Notes under the pieces: generated by a model
What the model was told of the DNA's origin: nothing
Seen by the model: the letters and a program-made list of their open reading frames with translations, nothing else
Database searches by the model: none
Shown: piece by piece, positions 1 to 8,676 of the stretch
Layout: every line of letters starts with the position of its first letter
Numbering within the stretch: position 1 is the first letter of the stretch
Assembly: GCA_035765195.1 (NCBI GenBank)
Contig: DASTYC010000040.1
Coordinates: 62,001-126,000, forward strand
Reading direction: 5' to 3'
DNA length: 64,000 bases
Origin: CALAED01 sp035765195
Lineage (GTDB): Bacteria; Actinomycetota; Actinomycetes; Streptosporangiales; Streptosporangiaceae
Position numbers and translations under genes: made by a program

Positions 1-165
1 GCCGGCGACGTCGATGAGGTCTTTCACCGCGATGGGCACGCCCGCCAGCCGGCCAGCCGGCGCGCCGCGGGCCGCCCGCAGCGCCGAGTCGGCGTCCACC
101 GTGATGAAGGCGCCCAGCTCGGGATCGATCCGGTCGAGGGCCGTGCGCACCGCGGAGTCGTCCAC
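1..165 (-). CDS. Amidase signature family protein, N-terminal fragment
   Basis: Only the first 55 codons are inside the window; the gene runs off the left edge. Reading leftward from a GTG at 163-165, the frame ends with LAGVPIAVKDLIDVAG, the classic start of the amidase signature domain, in which the Lys of the VKD motif is the catalytic lysine of the Ser-Ser-Lys triad. Such enzymes hydrolyse amides such as aliphatic amides or the glutamine of Glu-tRNA amidotransferase. An in-frame TGA lies upstream, so the start must be at or near this GTG, although no strong ribosome binding site is seen. The substrate cannot be inferred from the fragment. Confidence 0.75.
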   Translation of the reverse strand, partial: MDDSAVRTALDRIDPELGAFITVDADSALRAARGAPAGRLAGVPIAVKDLIDVAG

Positions 166-259
166 GCCACCCAGCTTGTCCGATCACCGACCATGACCGA
201 AAGCCCGCCGCGAGGGCGGGACCCGATGACCAGGCACCTTTGCACCCAGGAGGCAGAAG

Positions 260-961
260 ATGGCGACGCGCACGGATTCGATCGCGGTCGACGACGGCAG
301 GTTCGACCTCGGCGTCTGGCTGCCGGAGCGGGGGCGGGGCCCGGGCCTGCTGCTGATCCAAGAGATCTTCGGGGTCGGCCCGTACATCGAGGCCGTGGCC
401 GCGGACCTCGCCGGACTCGGCTATGTGGTCGGCACGCCCGACCTGTTCTGGCGGGTGCGACCGGGCTGGCGGGCCGACCACACCGAGGAGGGCATCAAGC
501 AGTCGATGGGCGTGGTGTCCCAGTTCGACGGCGAGGCGGGGGTGGCGGACCTCACGGCGGCCCTGGACCACCTGGCCGGGCTGCCTGAGGTCACCGGCGG
601 CGTCGGGGCGATGGGGTTCTGCCTGGGCGGATCGATGGCCTTCGCGCTCGCCGCGCGCGCCAAGCCCACCGCGATCGTCTCGTTCTACGGCTCGCAGGTC
701 CCGGGGAGCCTCGATCTCATCGACGCCATCGAGTGCCCCGCCCAGTTCCACTTCGGCGGCTCCGATCCCTACATCCCGCGCGATCAGGTCGCCGCCGTGG
801 AGCGCGCGGTCGCGGACCGGCCCCAGATGGAGATCCACGTGGAAGAGGAGGCGGGCCACGCCTTCCACAACCGGATGGCGCCGATGTTCCACCAGCCCGA
901 GCCTGCGGCTCGAGCGTGGCGGCTGACCGAGGAGTTCCTGGCCCGCCACCTCCCCGCCTGA
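260..961 (+). CDS. Dienelactone hydrolase family protein
   Basis: A 233-residue cytoplasmic alpha/beta hydrolase of the dienelactone hydrolase family. The nucleophile is a cysteine in GFCLGG (about residue 120), the acid is probably the Asp of GGSDPY, and the histidine is in AGHAFHN near the C-terminus. The N-terminal QEIFG motif is also typical. Members open lactones formed during chlorocatechol breakdown or act as general carboxylesterases. An AGGAGG ribosome site lies about 8 bases before the ATG. The next gene converges 8 bases downstream. A second family member lies at 30381-31112. The physiological substrate is unknown. Confidence 0.88.
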   Translation: MATRTDSIAVDDGRFDLGVWLPERGRGPGLLLIQEIFGVGPYIEAVAADLAGLGYVVGTPDLFWRVRPGWRADHTEEGIKQSMGVVSQFDGEAGVADLTAALDHLAGLPEVTGGVGAMGFCLGGSMAFALAARAKPTAIVSFYGSQVPGSLDLIDAIECPAQFHFGGSDPYIPRDQVAAVERAVADRPQMEIHVEEEAGHAFHNRMAPMFHQPEPAARAWRLTEEFLARHLPA

Positions 962-969
962 CCGCGGCC

Positions 970-1644
970 TCACCCGGCGGTGCGGCGGAACCGGAACGGG
1001 CAGGTCACGCCGCCCGTGCCGATCGTGGTCGGCCGGTCGAACGCGAAGCCGTGCCGGTCGGGGTCGATCGCGTCGATCCAGTTGGCGTCGAACGCGCAGA
1101 ACACCGGCGTGAGCCGCGCGGCGTCGTTGGCGCTCAGCACGTCGTGGTAGTAGCACCGCTCGACCTGCGCGACGTAGTGGTCGTCATCGTCGTGCGGATG
1201 GGTGAAGACGAAGCCGGCGCCGAAGGCATGCCGTTCGCGGTACCGGCTGATCTCCACCATCGCGGCGAACGGGTCCGGCGCGGCGTCCAGGGCCGCGGCG
1301 GTGCCGGTCCGCACCGGCGCCCGCAGCGGCTCGACGAACGCGTCGCGCAGCAAACCCAGCAGCCGCTCGTCGTCGTCGTACAGGGGCGTAAGCTCCCGAT
1401 AGCCCGCGAGCACGGCGAGGGTGAGCGCGAGGTTGTGGCGCGAGGCGGCGTCGACGACGCGGTCGCGCTGGTCGGCCAGCAGCCGCTCGTGCCGGCGGCG
1501 CAGCCGCGCGGCGAGGTCGGCGTCGCCGGGGCGGGCGGCGGCAAGCGCGGCGAAGAACGCGTCGATGACCATGCGCATCTCCGCGGCCGGATCGGGGCGG
1601 TAACCGTCGTCGGATGCCGGCGGCCCGGCGGGGTGGTCGGACAT
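970..1644 (-). CDS. L-2-amino-thiazoline-4-carboxylic acid hydrolase-like protein
   Basis: A 224-residue protein resembling the ATC hydrolase family, whose founder opens the thiazoline ring on the way to L-cysteine. The C-terminal third carries the family pattern: a Cys-Tyr-Tyr-His-Asp block, then LTPVFCAFD with an N-W pair, and finally RPTTIGTGG followed by a CPFRF end. The start was set at the ATG at 1642-1644 because AGGAG sits 6 bases upstream; a longer frame to 1749 has no such site. The DxxER-rich helical N-terminus is less conserved. It is divergent from the aldolase gene that follows. The true substrate in this host is not known. Confidence 0.72.
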   Translation of the reverse strand: MSDHPAGPPASDDGYRPDPAAEMRMVIDAFFAALAAARPGDADLAARLRRRHERLLADQRDRVVDAASRHNLALTLAVLAGYRELTPLYDDDERLLGLLRDAFVEPLRAPVRTGTAAALDAAPDPFAAMVEISRYRERHAFGAGFVFTHPHDDDDHYVAQVERCYYHDVLSANDAARLTPVFCAFDANWIDAIDPDRHGFAFDRPTTIGTGGVTCPFRFRRTAG

Positions 1645-1882
1645 GGGGTTCTCCTGTTCGGTCGGGCCCGTCAGGGACCCGCGACGCAGAACCCGCGCTG
1701 TGCTCGGGGTGCGGCCGGGCCCATGCCGAGACGGGCTCGGCCAGCGCACCCTCCGACCACCACGGCGCTGACCTGTATGCGGTTGAGGGCATCACCCTCG
1801 CGGATCGGCGGCGGCGTCGTCAAGCCGGTCATGCTATGACGGGACACGGCGGCGACGCCGCGCGCCACTGAGGAGGACGGCC

Positions 1883-2569
1883 ATGATGCTGGAAGACGAG
1901 CGCCGTCAGATCGTCGAGGCATGCCGGAAGATGCGCGCCGACGGGCTCGTCGTCGGCACCGCGGGCAACATCTCGGTCCGTGTCGGCGAGCTGATCGCGG
2001 TGACGCCGAGCGGCCTCGACTACGAGGCGATGACGCCGGAGTCGGTCGGGGTCCATCGCCTCGACGGCGCGCCGGTGGAGGCGACGCTGGCGCCCACCAC
2101 CGAGCTGCCGATGCACCTCGCCGTCTACGCCGGCACCGACGCGGGCGCCGTGGTGCACACCCATTCGACGGCGGCCACCGTGTTTTCGACGGTCGGCGAC
2201 GAGCTGCCGTCGATCCATTACATGGTCGCGTTGTTCGGCGGGCCGGTGCGGGTCGCGTCGTACGCCACGTACGGCACGCCGGAGCTCGCCGCGAACATGA
2301 CCGCCGCGCTGGCCGGCCGGACCGCCTGCATCCTCGGCAACCACGGCACGATCAGCTACGGCGCCGATCTCGCCGCGGCCTACGCGCGCGCCGCCCAGCT
2401 CGAGTGGCTGTGCGAGGTGTACCTGCGCGCCTGCGCTGCCGGGACGCCGCGGCTGCTGCCGCCGGCCGAGATCGACCGCGTCAAGGACAAGCTGGCCGGC
2501 TACGGGGTCCGGGCGATGGCCGGCCTCCCGGCGCCGGACGCACCGGACGCACCGGACGCACAGGCCTGA
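1883..2569 (+). CDS. Class II aldolase/adducin family protein (L-fuculose-phosphate aldolase-like)
   Basis: A 228-residue zinc-dependent class II aldolase. Visible features are the phosphate-binding GTAGNIS loop, a TPSG strand, the catalytic Glu in TTELPMH (about residue 74), the zinc ligand pair HTHS, and the third zinc-ligand region GNHG. Relatives cleave L-fuculose-1-phosphate, L-ribulose-5-phosphate or methylthioribulose-1-phosphate; the sequence is closest in style to fuculose-phosphate aldolases. AGGAGG lies 7 bases before the ATG. The C-terminus ends in a Pro-Asp-Ala repeat encoded by a 9-bp tandem repeat. No sugar kinase or isomerase neighbour is present, so the pathway is open. Confidence 0.85.
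   Translation: MMLEDERRQIVEACRKMRADGLVVGTAGNISVRVGELIAVTPSGLDYEAMTPESVGVHRLDGAPVEATLAPTTELPMHLAVYAGTDAGAVVHTHSTAATVFSTVGDELPSIHYMVALFGGPVRVASYATYGTPELAANMTAALAGRTACILGNHGTISYGADLAAAYARAAQLEWLCEVYLRACAAGTPRLLPPAEIDRVKDKLAGYGVRAMAGLPAPDAPDAPDAQA
2534..2560 (+). repeat. Three tandem 9-bp repeats at the 3' end of the aldolase gene
   Basis: Three exact copies of CCGGACGCA encode Pro-Asp-Ala repeats just before the stop codon. The array lies outside the catalytic domain and may vary in copy number by slippage. Confidence 0.8.
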
Positions 2570-2613
2570 AGCGGTGTCCACCAAGGTTCACCGGGTGCGC
2601 GCCCGCATACACC

Positions 2614-2676
2614 CGCCGATCTTGATGTGAGGGTTGTATCGCAGCGCGCGATACAACCCTCACATCAAGATCGGCG
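2614..2676. terminator. Long perfect inverted repeat between convergent genes
   Basis: Arms of 29 bp (2614-2642 and 2648-2676) are perfectly complementary around a 5-base loop. The position between a plus-strand and a minus-strand gene end suits a bidirectional, U-tract-less terminator. The arms are clearly AT-richer than the surrounding sequence and much longer than needed for a terminator, so a mobile or repeated palindrome is an alternative. Confidence 0.7.
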
Positions 2677-2723
2677 AGGGTGGGGGGGCCGCGGTGACCC
2701 GGCCAAGGTTCGTGGACACCGGG

Positions 2724-3842
2724 CTAGCCGGCGCCCACCTCCGGCTCCGGGAGGTCGAGGAGACGGGCGAGGCGCTCCCAGTGGTGGGCGCCGTCGCCGA
2801 AGGCGAGCGCGGCGGCCATGGCGTGGCGGGTGTACAGGTGCAGATCGTGCTCGCCGGTGAAGCCGATCGCGCCGTGCACCTGGTGCCCGCGCGCGCACAC
2901 CCGCTCGGCCGCCTCGCCGACCCAGGCCTTGGCCATCGACACCTCGGTGGCGGCGTCCAGCCCGGCCGACAGCCGCCAGATGGCCTCGTAGGCGATGAAC
3001 CGGGAGGTCAGCACGTCCATGGCCATGTCGGCGCAGTGATGTTGCACCGCCTGGAAGCCGCCGATCGGCCGGCCGAACTGCTCGCGCCGCGTGGCGTACT
3101 CCACGGTCATGTCGAGCACCCGCTGCGCCACGCCGACCAGCTCGGCGCACGTGGCGGCGGCGCCGTAGGCGAAGATCGCCTCGGCGGCCGCGGCGCCGCC
3201 GGGCAGCGCGCGCTCGCCCGGCACGCGGACCCCGTCGAACGTCACCCGGTGCGGGCGGTCGGTGCCGACCGCGTCCAGCGGTTCCGCCGTGACCCCAGGC
3301 GCCCGCGTCTCGACGAGCAACGCCGCCGGCCCGTCGGGCCCCGCGGCCACGACCAGCAGATCCTCGGCGACGTGCGCGAACGGCACGAACGACGCGACGC
3401 CGTCGAGCACGAACCCCGCGCCGTCCGCGGCGGCTGTCGGCGCGGCGGGGTCGGCGCGATCCCAGCGCGCCGGGGCGGCGCTCATGACGCGGCCGCGCGC
3501 GATGGCCGCCAGCCACTCCGCCCGCTGCCGTTCGGTGCCGAACCGGGCGATGGGCAGCCCGCAGCACGCCACCGTCGCCGGCAGCGGGCTCGGCACCTGG
3601 TAGCGGCCCAGCTCCTCGATGACCAGGCACAGCTCGAGGAACCCGGCGCCCAGGCCGCCGTGGGCCTCCGGCAGCGCCAGCCCCGGCCAGCCCAGCTCGA
3701 CCATTTCCTTCCACAGGGCGCTGGAGTAGCCGGCGGGGTCGCCGGCCATGGCCCGGGCGCCCGCCTGCGCGCACCGCGACTCCAGGATCTCGCGTGCGGT
3801 GGACTGAATGAGCTCCTGGTCCTCGGTGAGGGTCAGGTCCAT
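2724..3842 (-). CDS. Acyl-CoA dehydrogenase (smaller subunit type)
   Basis: A 372-residue acyl-CoA dehydrogenase. The N-terminal helical domain starts MDLTLTEDQELIQ, the middle beta domain follows, and the C-terminal helices contain the REQFGRPIGGFQAVQH signature and a GAIGFTGEHDL segment. The usual catalytic-Glu YEGT region is absent at the C-terminus, where it reads HAMAAALAFGD. That pattern is common in the non-catalytic or beta partner of heterotetrameric dehydrogenases. The start was chosen at the ATG two bases after the upstream gene's stop, which implies translational coupling; a longer frame would overlap that gene. It is the last gene of the 2.7-8.5 kb operon and may pair with the dehydrogenase at 5646-6884. 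Confidence 0.85.
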   Translation of the reverse strand: MDLTLTEDQELIQSTAREILESRCAQAGARAMAGDPAGYSSALWKEMVELGWPGLALPEAHGGLGAGFLELCLVIEELGRYQVPSPLPATVACCGLPIARFGTERQRAEWLAAIARGRVMSAAPARWDRADPAAPTAAADGAGFVLDGVASFVPFAHVAEDLLVVAAGPDGPAALLVETRAPGVTAEPLDAVGTDRPHRVTFDGVRVPGERALPGGAAAAEAIFAYGAAATCAELVGVAQRVLDMTVEYATRREQFGRPIGGFQAVQHHCADMAMDVLTSRFIAYEAIWRLSAGLDAATEVSMAKAWVGEAAERVCARGHQVHGAIGFTGEHDLHLYTRHAMAAALAFGDGAHHWERLARLLDLPEPEVGAG

Positions 3843-3844
3843 CG

Positions 3845-4816
3845 CTACCGCCCGGGCGGGATCTTGTCGGAGCGGACCCACACGCCGGGACGCTCCTCCC
3901 AGAACAGCTGCACGAGCACCCCGCCGGTGTGCTTGGGGTGGATGAACGCGTCGCGCCAGGCGGCGCCGTCGGTGGTGCCCTCGTTCTCGCCGAAGGTGGG
4001 CGTCTCGTGGTGCCGGCACGCCGCCAGCGCCCGGTCCCAGTCGGCCACCTCGAACGTCACGTGGTGCGCGGCGGCTCCGTTCTTGTCCCAGAACCGTTCG
4101 ATGAACGAGTCCTCGCCGCGCGGCATGATGATCTCCCAGCAGATGGTCGATCCCGGAATGTTCATGACAAGGTCGGCCATGTCGGGATGCTCATCGTCTG
4201 GCGTGCGCCACACCTCGACGAACCCGGCGAGATCGGCGTACCAGCGCGCCAGCTCGTCGCGATCGGGGAACGCCTGGCACACGTGGTCGATGCCCACGAT
4301 GCCCAGCGCCGGCCCCTCGCCGGGACCCGCGGCGGCCGCGCCCGACGGGCCGGCGCCCGTCGACCCCGCGCCGGCCGGGCGCGTGTCGTCGCCGCACATC
4401 TCCAGGCCGCCCGGTCCGCGCAGCCGGAACCGCACGCCCGGGCCGTGGGCGGGCGGGGACAGCGAGGCCTCCAGCCACCGGCCCGGCGCGCCGTCGGTCG
4501 TCTCGATGCCGCGGCCGGCCAACTCGGCGCGCGCGGCCTCGAGGTCGGGCACCTCGGCGGCGACGTGGTGGAGTCCGCCGCGGCCGCCCTGGGCGTCGAG
4601 ATAGTCCCGCACCGCCGAGTCGTCCCCGCTCGGCGCGATCACCTCCCAGCACTGGCCCCAGGCGGCGGGCAGGCCGAGCCGCACGCCGCGGCACCCCGCG
4701 GCCGGGTTGTCCCACTCGCGCACCCGCCGGAACCCGAACAGGCCTTCCAGCAGCCGTGCCTGCGGCTCGAGCTCGGGGGCCACCTGGCCGATGTGGTCGA
4801 TCCGGTAGATCCGCAC
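3845..4816 (-). CDS. Two-domain VOC (glyoxalase/epimerase-like) protein
   Basis: A 323-residue protein made of two vicinal-oxygen-chelate halves. The first starts with YRIDHIGQVAPELE and includes a GLHHVAAEV strand; the second starts near residue 173 with GIVGIDHVCQAFP and includes HHVTFEVADWD. They are joined by a Gly/Ala/Pro-rich linker (about 145-170). The C-terminal FIHPKHTGGVLVQLFWE resembles the end of methylmalonyl-CoA epimerases, in which His and Glu bind a divalent metal. Within an acyl-CoA operon an epimerase or C-C isomerase role on a CoA ester is plausible, but ring-cleaving dioxygenase or lyase functions are not excluded. Confidence 0.75.
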   Translation of the reverse strand: MRIYRIDHIGQVAPELEPQARLLEGLFGFRRVREWDNPAAGCRGVRLGLPAAWGQCWEVIAPSGDDSAVRDYLDAQGGRGGLHHVAAEVPDLEAARAELAGRGIETTDGAPGRWLEASLSPPAHGPGVRFRLRGPGGLEMCGDDTRPAGAGSTGAGPSGAAAAGPGEGPALGIVGIDHVCQAFPDRDELARWYADLAGFVEVWRTPDDEHPDMADLVMNIPGSTICWEIIMPRGEDSFIERFWDKNGAAAHHVTFEVADWDRALAACRHHETPTFGENEGTTDGAAWRDAFIHPKHTGGVLVQLFWEERPGVWVRSDKIPPGR

Positions 4817-4847
4817 AGGTAAGGTCCTCTCCTTCGTTTCCCGGCGG

Positions 4848-5591
4848 TCAGCTCGGGTGCGGCTCGATCCAGTCGTACTCGTTGTTCACCAGTTCCTTGA
4901 CCAGGCGGAGGTTGTAGCGGTTCATCGCGGCTATCCGCTCGGCGAGCTCGCCCACCCGCTTGTCGAACTCCTCCGCCGGGTAGACGTCGTTGACGAGACC
5001 TAGCCGCAGCGCCCGCTCCGCGTCCAGCCGGATGCCGGTGAACAGCAGCTCCTTGGCGCGGGCCTTGCCGATGCGTTGCGGAAGGCGCTTGACGCCGCCC
5101 CAGCCGGGCGCCGAGCCGCCGAACTCGGGCTGGTCGGGGTCGCCGTCCTCTGTGATCTTCGGCCGGTACGGCGGGCGGGCGGACAAGGTGATCTCGACCA
5201 GCCCCATCTTGGCGTTGTCGGAGGCCACGATGAAGTCGGCGGCCAGCGCCAGCTCCAGGCCGCCGCCGATGGCATAGCCGTGCACGGCCGCGATCACGGG
5301 GATCGACAGGCGTTCGAGCATGGCGAAGGTCTTCTCGCCGAGGCGGCCCTGCTCGACCCGCTCCTTCTTGGTCAGCCCCTCGGACCAGGCGAGGTCCATG
5401 CCGGCGCAAAAGGCGCGGTCGCCGGCGCCGCGGAGCACGACGACGCAGACGTCCTCGTCGTCGTCGACCTCCGTGCAGAACTGCCGCAGCTCGCGCATCG
5501 TCGTCGGGGTGAGGGCGTTCAGCTTGTCGGGCCGGTTCAAGGTCACCCAGGCCACCCGCTCCTCGATCTTGACGTCGAGGCTCTCGTACAT
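4848..5591 (-). CDS. Enoyl-CoA hydratase/isomerase family protein with an insertion
   Basis: A 247-residue crotonase. The oxyanion-hole segments are AFCAGMDL and VHGYAIGGGLEL. Both hydratase glutamates appear present: Glu133 in VEITL and a Glu in AKELLFTG. Between Glu133 and the PGWGGVKRLPQ helix sit about 22 extra residues rich in Pro, Asp and Lys (about 138-160), not seen in standard hydratases, where LG-x-x-PG-x-GG follows directly. The gene sits between the dehydrogenase and the VOC gene in the same operon, so it probably hydrates the dehydrogenation product, but hydrolase or isomerase activity is possible. Confidence 0.85.
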   Translation of the reverse strand: MYESLDVKIEERVAWVTLNRPDKLNALTPTTMRELRQFCTEVDDDEDVCVVVLRGAGDRAFCAGMDLAWSEGLTKKERVEQGRLGEKTFAMLERLSIPVIAAVHGYAIGGGLELALAADFIVASDNAKMGLVEITLSARPPYRPKITEDGDPDQPEFGGSAPGWGGVKRLPQRIGKARAKELLFTGIRLDAERALRLGLVNDVYPAEEFDKRVGELAERIAAMNRYNLRLVKELVNNEYDWIEPHPS

Positions 5592-5645
5592 GAACGCGTC
5601 CTTCCGGTGATGGTGTCGGTGCTGGAGTATCGGTGCAGGCTGGTC

Positions 5646-6884
5646 TCAGGATCGGGGGAGGTTCAGGCCTCGGGTGGCGATGACGTTGCGCTGGATCTCG
5701 GCGGTGCCGCCGAGGAAGGTGGCCGCGACCGCGTCCATGCGCAGGTGGGTGAAGGCGGCGTGCAAGGGGGCGCCGTCGCGCTGCCACAACCGTGCGGACT
5801 CGCCGAACGCGGCGGCGCCGGTGCGGGCCAGCCGCTGGTGCAACTCGGCGCTGAAGAGCTGGTTGACCGAGGCCTCGTAGCCGGGAACGGCGCCCGCGGC
5901 CTGCTTGGACATCGTGTATCTCGCCAGGTTGTACAGCACCCGGATCTCGGTGTAGCGGCGGGCGATCTCGTGCCGCACGGAGGTGGCGTGGTCGGCGCGA
6001 AGGAAGCCGCGCCCCTCGGGCGAGGCCAGGTAGCGGATGAGCTCGGTCAGGGCCTGCTCGTATTTGATGGTGGCGCCGATGCCGGCGCGTTCGAAGCCGA
6101 GCGCGGTCATGGCCACGTACCAGCCGCGGTTCTCCTCGCCGACCCGGCACGCCGCCGGGACTCGCACGTCCTCGAAGAAGATCTCGCAGAACGGGGTGTC
6201 GCCGCGGATGTCGGTGATGGGCCGGACGGTGACGCCGGGCGTGGTCACGTCGACCAGCAGGAACGTGATGCCGCGGTGCCGGGGCGAGGCGTCGGGATCG
6301 GTGCGGGCGAGGACGAACAGCCAGTCGGCGTACTGACCGAGCGAGGTCCACACCTTCTGTCCGTTGAGCACGTAGTCGTCGCCCTCGCGGACCGCCCTGG
6401 TGCGCAGCGAGGCGAGGTCGGAGCCGGCGCCCGGCTCGGAGAAGCCCTGCGCCCAGGTCCGCTCGCCGCGGGCGATCGCCGGCAGGTGGGCGGCCAGTTG
6501 CTCCTCGGTGCCGTGCTCGAGCAGGGTGGGGCCGAGCAGGAAGGCGCCGATCCCGTTCACGGTCGGGACGCGGGCGCGCATCATCTCCTCCTGGAGGATG
6601 AACTCCTCCTTGGCCGACAGCCCGGCGCCGCCGTACTCGGCGGGCCAGCGCGGCGCGATCCACCCGCGCTCGGCGAGCGCCGCGGCCCACTCGCGCGCCC
6701 CTTCGCGCCGGGCCGGGTCGTCGCTGACCCGGTCGACCGGCCAGTTGTACCCCCAGACGTCCTCGGGCTCGAGGCTCTGCTCGGCGGCGGGATCGGGACG
6801 GTAGCCGGCCGGGAAGCGGTCGTGGACGAACGCCCGCACCTCGCTCCGGAACGCCTCCTCCGCGGCGGTGTCCGCCCAGTTCAC
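5646..6884 (-). CDS. Acyl-CoA dehydrogenase (larger subunit type)
   Basis: A 412-residue acyl-CoA dehydrogenase. The flavin-binding middle domain contains GFSEPGAGSDLAS and the strand NGQKVWTSLGQYADW; the C-terminus ends with FLGGTAEIQRNVIATRGL. In medium-chain enzymes the equivalent of LGGT reads YEGT, so the catalytic base must come from another position, as in steroid side-chain FadE enzymes. The GTG start at 6882-6884 overlaps the TGA of the upstream ligase gene (GTGA), showing translational coupling. It probably acts with the smaller dehydrogenase at 2724-3842, possibly as a heterotetramer; this partnership is inference. Confidence 0.87.
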   Translation of the reverse strand: MNWADTAAEEAFRSEVRAFVHDRFPAGYRPDPAAEQSLEPEDVWGYNWPVDRVSDDPARREGAREWAAALAERGWIAPRWPAEYGGAGLSAKEEFILQEEMMRARVPTVNGIGAFLLGPTLLEHGTEEQLAAHLPAIARGERTWAQGFSEPGAGSDLASLRTRAVREGDDYVLNGQKVWTSLGQYADWLFVLARTDPDASPRHRGITFLLVDVTTPGVTVRPITDIRGDTPFCEIFFEDVRVPAACRVGEENRGWYVAMTALGFERAGIGATIKYEQALTELIRYLASPEGRGFLRADHATSVRHEIARRYTEIRVLYNLARYTMSKQAAGAVPGYEASVNQLFSAELHQRLARTGAAAFGESARLWQRDGAPLHAAFTHLRMDAVAATFLGGTAEIQRNVIATRGLNLPRS

Positions 6885-8482
6885 CGCGCCTCCCGATCCC
6901 AGGTCGTGGGGGTGATGCCGTGGTCGCCGGCGTCGCGCAGCCGGTACTTGGCGACCTTGTCGGTGGGGGTACGGGGCAGTGCGTCGATGAACTCGATGTA
7001 GCGGGGGACCATGGACCGCGGCAGCCGCTCCTCGCAGTAGGCCACCAGCTCGGCGGGCGCCAAGGTGGCGCCAGGTCGCAGCACCACCGCCAGCTTGACG
7101 TCCTCGTCCTCGAGCTCGGACGGCACGCCGATGGCGGCGCATTCGAGGACGGCGGGGTGCAGGTTGATCTCGCATTCGAGGTCGAAGGCGGAGATGTTCT
7201 CGCCGCGCCGCCGGATGGCGTCCTTCATCCGGTCGAGGAAGTAGAAGTAGCCGTCGTCGTCGCGCCAGGCGCGGTCGCCGGTGTGGAACCACATGTTCCG
7301 GAAGCAGTGCGCCGTCGCGTCGGGGGAGCCGTAGTAGCCGGTGGTGATCACATAGGGCTGTTTCGGCCGCACGACGATCTCGCCGGGCTCGCCGGGACCG
7401 ACCGGCCGGTCCAGCTCGTCGACCACCGCCACCTCGAATCGCTTCTCGTGGGCCCGCCCGCACGAACCCAGCCGCCACTCGCCGTACGGGCTGGCGGTGG
7501 CGATGCCGACCTCGGTGCTGGTGTAAGTCTCCACTGATCGAACCCCGAAACGTTTCCGGAGCGGCTCGTCCAGCATCGATTTACCCATATAGAAGGTCTC
7601 CAGCGGGTGGTCCTTGTCGTGCGGGGTGGGCGGCTGGTTCAGCAGGATCGGGATCATCGAGAACACGCTCATCGCGACCTGCGCGTCGAAGTGGCGTACG
7701 TCGTCCCAAAACCGCGAGGCGCTGAAGCGTTCGACGATGGCGATGGCGCCGCCCGACAGCAGCGCCGACATCATGCCGTCCCACAGCCCGGCCGCGTGGA
7801 ACAGCGGCAGCGGGCAGTAGACCGTCTTGCCCCATCGGTCGAGGAAGTCGAGGGAGTCGAGCGCGCAGGTCAGCGCGAGGGCGTGCGGCACCATCGCGCC
7901 CTTGGACGGGCCCGTGGTCCCCGATGTGTACATGATCGCCTGCAGATCGGCGAAGCCGACGGGCGCCGAGACGGGGTCGGCGCCGTGCGACAGCAGCCCG
8001 GACATCGCCATCGCCGGCTTGCCCAGCCGGTCGAGTGCCACCTTCGCCTCGCCGGCCGGCGCGCCGGTCCGCACGATGACGCGGCCCAGGCCGGGCAGAC
8101 GGTCCGCGATCGCGGCCAGCCGATCGGCGTAGCCGTCGTCGATGATGAGCGTCGAGGTGTCGGAGCTGCCCAGCACGTGGCGGAGCAGCTCGCCCTTGTA
8201 GGCGACGTTGATCGGCACCGCCACGGCACCGATGCGGGCCAGCGCGAAGACCACGTAGACGATCTCCGGGCCGTTGGGCAGCATCACGCCAACGTGATCG
8301 CCGCGGTCGACGCCGGCGGCGAGCAGCCCCCGGGCCAGCCGGTCGGCCATGGCGTCGACGTCGCCGTAGGTGATCTCGCCGTCTCTGAACTTGAGAAAAG
8401 GCTCGGTCCGATGGCTCTCGGCCCGGGTCCGCAGAATGTCGCCGAGCACCAGGCTCTCCAGCGGCTGGTCGCGCATCCGCAT
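6881..8482 (-). CDS. AMP-dependent acyl-CoA synthetase/ligase (CaiC-like)
   Basis: A 533-residue member of the ANL superfamily that activates a carboxylic acid to its CoA ester through an acyl-adenylate. It shows the phosphate loop YTSGTTGPSKG (about 188-198), the YTSTEVG adenine site, the HTGDR aspartate, the hinge DRMKDAIRRRGENIS, and the C-terminal catalytic Lys in PTDKVAKYR. The overall layout is like crotonobetaine/carnitine-CoA ligases. It is the first gene of the minus-strand acyl-CoA operon and would feed substrate to the two dehydrogenases, crotonase and VOC protein. The start could be the first ATG or the one two codons later. Confidence 0.88.
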   Translation of the reverse strand: MRMRDQPLESLVLGDILRTRAESHRTEPFLKFRDGEITYGDVDAMADRLARGLLAAGVDRGDHVGVMLPNGPEIVYVVFALARIGAVAVPINVAYKGELLRHVLGSSDTSTLIIDDGYADRLAAIADRLPGLGRVIVRTGAPAGEAKVALDRLGKPAMAMSGLLSHGADPVSAPVGFADLQAIMYTSGTTGPSKGAMVPHALALTCALDSLDFLDRWGKTVYCPLPLFHAAGLWDGMMSALLSGGAIAIVERFSASRFWDDVRHFDAQVAMSVFSMIPILLNQPPTPHDKDHPLETFYMGKSMLDEPLRKRFGVRSVETYTSTEVGIATASPYGEWRLGSCGRAHEKRFEVAVVDELDRPVGPGEPGEIVVRPKQPYVITTGYYGSPDATAHCFRNMWFHTGDRAWRDDDGYFYFLDRMKDAIRRRGENISAFDLECEINLHPAVLECAAIGVPSELEDEDVKLAVVLRPGATLAPAELVAYCEERLPRSMVPRYIEFIDALPRTPTDKVAKYRLRDAGDHGITPTTWDREAR

Positions 8483-8676
8483 CCTCTCCGCGCTCGCCGG
8501 CAGGCCACGTTCGCCTGATCACAGTACTCATCCGGGTGTCGGCGGCGGCGACGCGGGCCCCCTCGTGTCTCGTCCCAGCTCGCTCACCACCCCCTCGACC
8601 CCCTAATCTCTTTCCCAGTCCCGTCCCGATCCGACACCGTCCCTCCGGTGCAGCGTCGATGCGATGAGGAGCCGAG

